Assembly: GCA_964437365.1 (NCBI GenBank)
Contig: CAYTGM010000038.1
Coordinates: forward strand, 1 to 25,230
Length of the DNA: 25,230 nucleotides
From: CAYTGM01 sp964437365
GTDB taxonomy: Bacteria > Sumerlaeota > Sumerlaeia > SLMS01
Reading direction: 5' to 3'
Shown: positions 1 to 5,190 of the stretch, one piece after another
Layout: every line of letters starts with the position of its first letter
Numbering within the stretch: position 1 is the first letter of the stretch
Notes under the pieces: model-generated
Told to the model about the DNA's origin: nothing
The model's input: the letters and a program-made list of their open reading frames with translations, nothing else
The model's database searches: none
Translations under genes and position numbers: made by a program

Positions 1-54
1 GTAACAAAAAGGCAGCATTACAATTGTTTCAAATACCTCGTTCTGGGACAGCCT

Positions 55-98
55 CTCCTGATCGGCAAAAGGAAGTTCTACTTCCCAAGAGAAATTGG
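55..98. repeat. Degenerate repeat copy, partner at 4717-4760
   Basis: These 44 bases align without gaps to 4717-4760 in the same orientation, with 35 of 44 identical by my count. On the minus strand both copies read as a similar short peptide (NF..EV.LPFA.QE), and neither is part of an intact gene. They may be relics of the same lost coding sequence or of a repeat. The two copies bracket the integron relic and the secreted-protein gene. Confidence 0.5.
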
Positions 99-222
99 CG
101 CCGTTCTCGGAAGGATTGGCCAACTATCGGTTGAGCGAGATAAGTGCATTCGGCTTCAGATAGACGAAGTCATAGTAATGCTACCTTGAGGCTTACATGG
201 AGCTGTAGGTGCCTGTCGCAGC

Positions 223-432
223 CTACCGATAACGGCAAAGAATTTCGAGAAGGGCTCTAAGCGACTTTGATTTTACCACATGCGTATAGACCATTGTTGT
301 ACGAATGTCGCTGTTTCCGAGCATCTCCTGAAGCTGAGTATAGAACTCTGTCACCTGGGAAGAAAGCGAACGCATGAACAGAAGAAACCGCCTTTCCTCT
401 TTCCAGGAAGAAACAACGGTTATTAACTTCAT
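223..432 (-). pseudogene. Tyrosine recombinase (probable integron integrase) C-terminal relic
   Basis: The frame contains LQEMLGNSDIRTTMVYTHV (about 274-342), the C-terminal signature of tyrosine recombinases of the XerC/IntI type. There LxELLGHxDxxTTMxYTHV carries the His/Asn position and the nucleophilic Tyr, here the Y of VYTHV at 286-288. The upstream HxLRHSFATHLL box and the rest of the catalytic domain cannot be found, and the residues before and after the motif do not fit the family. This is therefore a fragment, not a 69-aa gene. It points leftward while the small cassette-like genes to its right point rightward, the usual layout of intI relative to its cassette array. A XerC/D-like or phage integrase relic is the alternative. 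Recombinase origin is fairly certain; integron type is inferred from context. Confidence 0.7.
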
Positions 433-542
433 ATGGTCTGCGGAGAATCAGGTTGACTGCCGAGGAAGGAAGCAGAAACAAAAGAGACCATTGAATAATT
501 TGTTAGTGTAGCAACTGAACAATAGCATGCGGAGTATTGAGT

Positions 543-1085
543 ATGCCTGCTGGCTTGAGCCCGACCGGAATCCTGCGAATCAGTATAATGTTTTCCACAA
601 TCATCTCAGTTTATTGCCTTCTGCTTGTTGGGTGCTCTGGCGCCACTCCAAGCGGCTTCTGGAAGAACTATCACAAGTCCCTCATCGCTGAGCAATACAG
701 CGACCAAGGTCCATGGGGCGGCTTGAGGTGGATCCAATGGGCATCAAAACAACAGCACGCCTTCTCAGAAGAGGAAGCCCTCTCATTCGCCAAACAGAAC
801 GGCTGGAAGCTCCTAACCCGGACAACTCATAATGAAGACTCGATGAGTGGGTGGTTTGATGATTCGAATCCCATTTTTCCACTATACGCTACCAGCGACT
901 CAGATTCTTCTGATTTAGCCAGACTACCTCGGCATATCCTAGGTAAGTGCATCCTTCTCACCTTTGACTCTGGCTGGCTTCGTGAGGATCCGGGGACAAA
1001 TGAAATGAGCACCTCGTATGGGTATATTCTTCTTAGCACAGACGGAGAGAGAATGGCCGTATATCATTTTTGGGGGAACGGCTGA
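543..1085 (+). CDS. Putative lipoprotein, cassette-like gene of unknown function
   Basis: The 180-aa product begins with a hydrophobic segment ending in the lipobox LLVGC (Cys at about residue 31), so it should be lipidated and anchored in the envelope. The rest is a soluble, aromatic-rich domain (GFWKNYHKSL, WGGLRWIQW, GWFDDSNPIFPLYA) that I do not recognise. ATG 543 is chosen because GGAG at 531-534 lies 8 nt upstream; a TTG at 537 would be too close. ATG 588 would give a more ordinary signal peptide length but lacks a ribosome binding site. The gene is the first plus-strand ORF to the right of the recombinase relic and is followed by a possible attC site, so it may be the first cassette of a degraded integron. 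Confidence 0.65.
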   Translation: MPAGLSPTGILRISIMFSTIISVYCLLLVGCSGATPSGFWKNYHKSLIAEQYSDQGPWGGLRWIQWASKQQHAFSEEEALSFAKQNGWKLLTRTTHNEDSMSGWFDDSNPIFPLYATSDSDSSDLARLPRHILGKCILLTFDSGWLREDPGTNEMSTSYGYILLSTDGERMAVYHFWGNG

Positions 1086-1153
1086 GAGGAACGGTAAAGC
1101 GAAAGGCTTTGTCGATTGGGATTGTGATATCGATGTGGCTCTCAAAAGAGCGA

Positions 1154-1201
1154 CAGTAACAACTCAATGCACCCGCGGACGGGTGATTTCCAGCGTTATG
1201 T
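1154..1201 (+). other. Degenerate attC-like site 1
   Basis: TAAC at 1157-1160 and GTTATGT at 1195-1201 resemble the R'' and R' boxes of an integron attC site. Between them a hairpin pairs CACCCG with CGGGTG and continues as AAT with ATT, leaving one unpaired G on the left arm. An extrahelical base on one arm is typical of attC. The L boxes are poor, so the site is probably decayed or a false positive. Its position just before the barstar-like gene fits a cassette junction. Confidence 0.4.
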
Positions 1202-1227
1202 GTCGCCAAGTTGCAGGGAACTTTTGC

Positions 1228-1563
1228 ATGAATTCCATTGTAAGAATTGAAGGAAAAAATCTAACGAATTGGGATTCCTTCTATTTGGAGTTTAAGGAAA
1301 AGTTTGGATTTCCTGATTTTTTTGGTAGAAACATGAATGGTTGGATCGATTGTATGTCATCGCTGAATGAGCCAGATGATCAAATGACTTCGATACATTG
1401 TGAGAAAGGAAAAGTAATTACAATCCAAATAGAAAATGCAGCGAAATTTAAAGAAACGTGCCCAGACCAATTCGAAGCTTTAGTAGAATGTACTGCATTT
1501 GTTAATTGGAGGTTAATAGAGGTTGGTGAACAACCTGTTTTGGCGCTATCTTACAATGTATAG
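1228..1563 (+). CDS. Barstar-like RNase inhibitor family protein
   Basis: The 111-aa product has the core of the barstar family: a strand and helix with NLTNWDSFYLEFKEKFGFPD, then FFGRNMNGWIDCMSSL, then a strand, helix and final strand. The segment FPDFFGRNxxxWIDC matches the helix-loop of family members such as barstar, which binds and inhibits barnase-type ribonucleases. No barnase-like partner is visible in the window, so it is an orphan immunity or antitoxin gene, as often found in gene cassettes. ATG 1228 is preferred because AGGGAA at 1215-1220 precedes it by 7-8 nt and the barstar fold starts there. The longer open frame overlaps the preceding lipoprotein gene. Base composition is more AT-rich than the operon at 5-22 kb. 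Family assignment is good; target is unknown. Confidence 0.75.
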   Translation: MNSIVRIEGKNLTNWDSFYLEFKEKFGFPDFFGRNMNGWIDCMSSLNEPDDQMTSIHCEKGKVITIQIENAAKFKETCPDQFEALVECTAFVNWRLIEVGEQPVLALSYNV

Positions 1564-1568
1564 AAAAA

Positions 1569-1601
1569 CACATAACCACGCTGTCATGTGGGACGTTAGG
1601 C
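1569..1601 (+). other. Truncated attC-like site 2
   Basis: GTTAGGC at 1595-1601, preceded by GGGAC, is a canonical R' box of an attC site. TAAC at 1573-1576 could be the R'' side, with CCAC and GTGG pairing between them. The whole site is only about 33 nt, shorter than any functional attC I know, so it is probably truncated. It lies in the 44-nt gap between the barstar-like gene and the next small gene. Confidence 0.4.
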
Positions 1602-1607
1602 ATCTAG

Positions 1608-2051
1608 ATGAAATTTTCTGAAATTATTGGAAGTAATCTAAAAGACGAATGTTTCAACGATCTGTTTGAAACATATGATGTCGATGTCATATATTATTAT
1701 GATCGAACATATGAAAATCTACCTGATTCATATTCTGCACAAATTGATGAACTAGGAATGGAATTCATATTTAATGAAGAACAATTGCTCTCTACACTCT
1801 TCATCTCTAATTTCTCGCCGGAAGGATTTAATCCTTTCTCATCTGGTCTAGAGGAGTTGAATATTTTCAGTACCAAGCCTGAAGCGCTGAAATTCGCAAA
1901 TGAACATGATTTATACTACCAGGAAGGGACAGCAGAATTTTTAGGCGAAGAGAGAGATTGGATAAATTATTTCTATGATAAATACACTGTTCACTATGAG
2001 TTTATTGCTACCGAACTCAGTAAAATCACAATAGAGGCAAAAGATCCCTAA
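1608..2051 (+). CDS. Small acidic immunity-like protein
   Basis: The 147-aa product is acidic and soluble, with no signal peptide or membrane segment. Its pattern (YDVDVIYYYDRTYENLPD, then MEFIFNEEQLLSTLFI, then EALKFANEHDLYYQEG, then WINYFYDKYTVHYEF) resembles small immunity proteins of polymorphic toxin and bacteriocin systems. This is a resemblance in length, composition and secondary structure pattern only; I cannot name the family. AGG at 1598-1600 lies 7 nt before ATG 1608. The gene is AT-rich compared with the rest of the window. Its stop codon lies inside the R'' box of the attC-like site that follows, an arrangement typical of integron cassettes. Confidence 0.65.
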   Translation: MKFSEIIGSNLKDECFNDLFETYDVDVIYYYDRTYENLPDSYSAQIDELGMEFIFNEEQLLSTLFISNFSPEGFNPFSSGLEELNIFSTKPEALKFANEHDLYYQEGTAEFLGEERDWINYFYDKYTVHYEFIATELSKITIEAKDP

Positions 2052-2092
2052 CAAAGGCGCTCCAAAGGGACATTTGAGCGCCGGCGTTCTGT
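2046..2092 (+). other. attC-like recombination site 3 (best preserved)
   Basis: CCTAAC at 2047-2052 serves as R'' and GTTCTGT at 2086-2092 as a degenerate R' (consensus GTTRRRY). Between them GGCGCTC at 2056-2062 plus AAA at 2064-2066 pairs with TTTGAGCGCC at 2073-2082 without mismatch, leaving C2063 unpaired. In integrons the folded bottom strand is the substrate, and this C would give an extrahelical G there, the feature that sets attC polarity. Three-base unpaired spacers separate the R and L arms. The site lies directly between two small genes. Confidence 0.65.
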
Positions 2093-2100
2093 GGGGGAAG

Positions 2101-2253
2101 ATGATGATGGATAAGGATGACTGGCGACTCCAAGGTCAGGAGCGATACCTTAAGGGAGCGACGCTAGTCTTCAAGCCCTACTCCAAATATCGGGAGGGAT
2201 GGGACCATGATCAAGACGTTACGGAATTGCCGTTGAATTGCTGTCCTGGGTAG
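2101..2253 (+). pseudogene. Truncated DDWRLQGQE-family cassette gene
   Basis: The frame opens with DDWRLQGQERYLKGATL and then has YREGWDHD, the N-terminal signature of a small protein family I remember as widespread and unnamed, which normally continues with HCEFCWxKF and a second cysteine pair. Here similarity stops after WDHD at about 2210. The frame then runs into the duplicated CNNM fragment and ends at TAG 2251-2253, giving 50 codons. The zinc-binding-like cysteines are therefore lost. GGGGGAAG at 2093-2100 would serve ATG 2107 best, with ATG 2101 and 2104 also available. The gene follows directly on the attC-like site, as an integron cassette would. Almost certainly non-functional. Confidence 0.65.
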
Positions 2254-2440
2254 GCGATATACCGCTCTTTCTCTGTTGAGCAAGAAGTCTGGCGTAGGCC
2301 TGCATATCCTCATGCAGATCGTGGTGATCGGCGCTTTCTTATCCCAGCATTTCCTCGATTACATCCTCAAGTGTCAGTACGCCCTCCAGGCCTCCACACT
2401 CGTCAGCAACAACGATCAGGTGCTGACGTTTTTCAAGAAA
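2219..2440 (-). pseudogene. Duplicated 3' fragment of the CNNM/CorC gene, with in-frame stop
   Basis: Bases 2221-2440 align without gaps to 5193-5412, the 3' end of the intact CNNM gene, with about 201 of 220 identical by hand count; weaker similarity runs on to about 2455 with small indels. Read on the minus strand it encodes the second CBS part (FLEKRQHL, then GGLEGVLTLEDVIEEMLG) and the C-terminal tail ending at its own TAA (2219-2221). A premature TAA lies at 2339-2341, replacing a Glu codon of the parent. No start or N-terminal half is present. It is a dead partial duplication in the same orientation as the parent, fused to the truncated cassette gene on its left. Confidence 0.9.
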
Positions 2441-2455
2441 ACTTTGTGAGGATAA

Positions 2456-3259
2456 ATTAGACCTTCTTTTTAAAATGATTAAGAATAAGGCTGCCAGGAA
2501 TTTGGCAACCGATGGTGTTTTGGTTACCTTCGCCCCAAGGGAGTAGATAACTCCGGACTGAGGGTAATCACGAAGTCGAGAGGTTATGGCCTGTCACCTG
2601 AAGCCTTTTCTGGTTTTTCGAATTTCTGATGACTGAAAAACTGAATAGGTAGCGAGTAAATCATCAGTCTGATCCGAGCAAAACATGACAATCTCTGGAA
2701 GACGCGTCCTTTTTAAATGAAAATATCAAAAAAAATCAGGCCAGAATATAGATCATGGTAATGAATGCGCTTACGGACATTCCTTTAACTGGAATAATGC
2801 TATTCAGGTAGCCAAACCCAAGTTGTCACAAGCATTCGAAGAAGTTTTGGGAAAGCGCTTTCAGAAGACTCATCAGATTGATGGTACACATTCAGAACTT
2901 GAAGAAAAACTCAATGATAATAACCTTCTCCCTCGCAATATATTATCTTGTCGCAACCCACTCCTGTTAAACCCCTCACATCTCTACACAGAAACCCTTA
3001 CGGAAGTCTGTATAACAAGCATTGAATTGATTTTTCCATGCGACTCACAGGGCACAAACACAGATACATGCAAGCGCTTTCAACGCATCCTCTTGTATAT
3101 ATCTATTTACACCATTTGGAAAATAAAATACACACCGTTTTGTATTGACAGCCCCTACCTGTCGGACGGATGGGTCTGGCCATAGTAGTCAAATAGCAGA
3201 ACGAGACACCTCGACATGCTCATCAGAAAGGAGGAGAGGCGAGAAGAGATTTATTGTTA
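2456..3259. other. Apparently non-coding stretch
   Basis: I see no convincing gene here. One open frame in the plus direction (open from 2721 to 3185, first usable start TTG 2823) reads reasonably like protein over its first 60 or so codons but has no ATG, no ribosome binding site and no recognisable motif, so it may be a decayed coding relic. A purine-rich stretch lies at about 3228-3250. The left part (2456-2630) continues in frame with the CNNM fragment on the minus strand for some 60 codons without resembling CNNM, which suggests a second junction near 2440-2455. Confidence 0.4.
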
Positions 3260-3283
3260 ATATACGCATGTCTATGCGTATAT
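3260..3283. promoter_or_regulatory. Perfect 10+10 bp palindrome upstream of the secreted-protein gene
   Basis: ATATACGCAT at 3260-3269 and ATGCGTATAT at 3274-3283 form a perfect inverted repeat around GTCT. It lies 28 nt before ATG 3312. TTGTTA at 3254-3259 and TATATA/TATAAA at 3279-3286 could be weak -35 and -10 elements, which would place the palindrome between and over the promoter boxes as an operator would be. It could instead be a leader hairpin. No regulator gene is adjacent. Confidence 0.45.
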
Positions 3284-3311
3284 AAAATTATCAGAAGAAA
3301 GGTTATTGGTT

Positions 3312-4589
3312 ATGAAAAAGAACCAAATCAGTAGAACTGTACTATTACTAGCGGGAATTCTCGCGTCAGGAAGCATTGCTCCCGCTGCATCAGACAATCA
3401 GTGGGATGGGGGAGATCGGTTTTGGAATTCAGCTCCCTTTGGAGTAGACTACCTGATTTACAACAGTCGACGCAGAAGTATTAATTTCACTGCTGAGACG
3501 ATAACAAACCTGGACACATCACAGAGGGGCTGTAGCGGAGAATACTTTACAGGACTCGAGTTTTTCCACGTTGATGACCGCTCGGCAGTTGTTAATGGAA
3601 CACCCAATTACGTTAACGTGGGCGGTAGCTTTAACAGTTTCGTCGTTGTTGATGAGTACAAACCGGTGACAACGATCGGTGCAACTGCTGCGGCAATTTC
3701 TGCACAACCAAGTTCAATGGCTGCGACTCACACGGAAAACTCACCAAGGCAAGCCCTCATAGGAAGTTCATCTTACGTTGGGCTGAGAGATCATTCAGAC
3801 TCTACGATCCCAGGGACATTCTATTCAGGAATTCTGAGTACAATGGTCGGCTCAAGTATAGCAGTGGAACTTGATGCTCACTCAAACACGACGATCGATA
3901 ACGTTAGTGGCGATTCTACAGGTCTCGACATTATCATTCAAAACGGGGTGTCTTCATCAGGAGCATTGGGTGTCAAAGCCAAGGATGCAGTCGGTATCGA
4001 TATCAAAATGGAGACAGGCTTTGGTGCCGCCGGAGATTACGCACAGCACAGGAGTTTTCAAGGCCTCCGTGTTCAGCATCCAGAAAGGTTCAGTGAGTCA
4101 TTCTTCGATAGCTACGCTATGGATGATTATGATCAGAAATCGTATGGTGTGATTGTCGAATCAGCAGCAACACCTGCCGCAGGAGAGGCTCTGGCCCTCA
4201 AGCCGTCACTGGTTCAGACAGAGTACGCTGGCGTGAGAACAGAGGCGTCACTGGAAGTTGCGGGTGAACACATTGAAGACCCGTTAAACGTCGTGGAAAT
4301 AGGCCCAAGAGGCTATGTCAACTTTCCAATAGACCGTGCATTGCTATGGCTGGATATCAACGACGCTCCACTTTCAGCTGGTGGATCTGATTCTCCCTAT
4401 GCGAAGAAACTACCCGACGGAGTTACTGGGCAGAGACTAACAATATACATGGATGGACAAGGTCTCAATTGGTATGAGTCTGCAAAACTGAGACTCGAAA
4501 CACCTACTCTCTACCAGCCTGCAGGTGCAATATTAGAACTTCTCTATATAGATGGTTCCTGGCGTCAGGTTTCATTTTCAAACCCCTAA
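3312..4589 (+). CDS. Secreted protein of unknown function with tail-spike-like C-terminus
   Basis: The 425-aa product begins with a clear Sec signal peptide (basic MKKNQISR, hydrophobic TVLLLAGILASGSIAP, cleavage near PAASD). The middle (about residues 60-310) is rich in Ser, Thr, Gly, Val and short alternating strands, suggesting a beta-solenoid or beta-rich repeat domain. The last 80 residues (GQRLTIYMDGQGLNWYES to the closing ELLYIDGSWRQVSF) resemble the small beta domain that ends many phage tail-spike and pectate-lyase-like proteins, where a W-containing strand follows an LxLxYIDG turn. Enzymatic function cannot be assigned. ATG 3312 is chosen because GAAAGG at 3297-3302 lies 9 nt upstream; TTG 3306 would be too close to it. 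The gene stands alone, with a palindrome before it and a terminator after it. Confidence 0.8.
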   Translation: MKKNQISRTVLLLAGILASGSIAPAASDNQWDGGDRFWNSAPFGVDYLIYNSRRRSINFTAETITNLDTSQRGCSGEYFTGLEFFHVDDRSAVVNGTPNYVNVGGSFNSFVVVDEYKPVTTIGATAAAISAQPSSMAATHTENSPRQALIGSSSYVGLRDHSDSTIPGTFYSGILSTMVGSSIAVELDAHSNTTIDNVSGDSTGLDIIIQNGVSSSGALGVKAKDAVGIDIKMETGFGAAGDYAQHRSFQGLRVQHPERFSESFFDSYAMDDYDQKSYGVIVESAATPAAGEALALKPSLVQTEYAGVRTEASLEVAGEHIEDPLNVVEIGPRGYVNFPIDRALLWLDINDAPLSAGGSDSPYAKKLPDGVTGQRLTIYMDGQGLNWYESAKLRLETPTLYQPAGAILELLYIDGSWRQVSFSNP

Positions 4590-4611
4590 GTAGATGTTTC
4601 ATCATTGAACA

Positions 4612-4642
4612 GCTCCCCGAATGCTCGCGCTATTCGGGGAGC
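4612..4642 (+). terminator. Rho-independent terminator after the secreted-protein gene
   Basis: GCTCCCCGAAT at 4612-4622 pairs perfectly with ATTCGGGGAGC at 4632-4642 around a 9-nt loop, followed by the T-rich GTTCTTATTACTCTT. It begins 22 nt after the stop codon. The stem is long and GC-rich, so it should be an efficient terminator on the plus strand. Confidence 0.9.
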
Positions 4643-4716
4643 GTTCTTATTACTCTTCACATGAGCTGCATCTTAATCAGCATTCCACAAGAGAATTGCC
4701 GCCTGAGATCGCTGAT

Positions 4717-4760
4717 CTCCTGACCGGCGAAAGGAAGTACTTCTTCCAGTAAGAAATTAG
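4717..4760. repeat. Degenerate repeat copy, partner at 55-98
   Basis: This segment is 35 of 44 identical to 55-98 in direct orientation. It lies in a minus-strand open frame (4657-4896) that has no recognisable homology and also reads through a hairpin repeat, so that frame is not accepted as a gene. Confidence 0.5.
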
Positions 4761-4831
4761 AGACCCATCCTGGTGTTTCTTCCTCTTGAATCCTATCAGA
4801 TTCAATCTCGGCTTTAGCACCAACTTTCAAC

Positions 4832-5108
4832 CGAGCTTTGCGAGGCTTTAGTCGAGCCTGGTACTTTAGTGTGAGGTACAGATCCCACCCAACCACTGTA
4901 ACCGTCGTTTCAACGGTTTCCCATTTTCAAACCGTTGAAACGGTTATAGCGATCTTAGGCTTCTCTACCGCAGGTTAAAAACCTGCGGCCCACGGTAATG
5001 CCTCGCATCGCTCGGGCAAAATAAACTATATATACAATGTTGATAACAGCAAAATAGATCACAGCCGAGCAAGTAAGACTTGCTCGGTACAAGGTGGGTT
5101 TGAACCCA
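4832..5108. repeat. Cluster of hairpin repeats (REP-like)
   Basis: Several near-perfect short palindromes follow one another. CGAGGCT...AGCCT(G) lies at about 4841-4859. AACCGT/ACGGTT lies at 4900-4918. AACCGTT-GA-AACGGTT lies at 4930-4945, and 4907-4919 can also pair with 4929-4941 over 13 bp. CCGCAGGTT-AAA-AACCTGCGG lies at 4968-4988, CCGAGCAAGT-AAG-ACTTGCTCGG at 5065-5087 and TGGGTT-TG-AACCCA at 5095-5108. The first, third and fourth types recur in the same order at 24853-25045, and 4993-5015 recurs inverted at 24287-24309 with 22 of 23 bases identical. The remainder of 4643-5190 contains no gene that I can support. Confidence 0.75.
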
Positions 5109-5190
5109 AATACGCAAGAACTCCGCAAGAAGTCGGCAAAAAAATGAAAATTCTGCGAACAAGGAGCGACTCAAAACGTGGTCAGTTTGA

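Noticed and set aside
860..875. GATTCGAATCCC, resembling a tRNA T-loop
   Set aside because: No acceptor, D or anticodon arm can be built around it, and it lies inside the lipoprotein gene. No tRNA was found in the window.
2823..3185. Plus-strand open frame of 120 codons
   Set aside because: It starts with TTG, has no ribosome binding site and no recognisable motif, and the second half is poor in protein-like composition. Possibly a relic, but not supported as a gene.
4657..4896. Minus-strand open frame of 79 codons
   Set aside because: It runs through a hairpin repeat whose translation recurs at 24799-24993, so the similarity of the two peptides comes from the repeat rather than from a gene.
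5065..5087. Hairpin downstream of the CNNM gene as an operon terminator
   Set aside because: The stem is strong, but on the minus strand it is not followed by a T-run, and it is one of a series of repeat hairpins.
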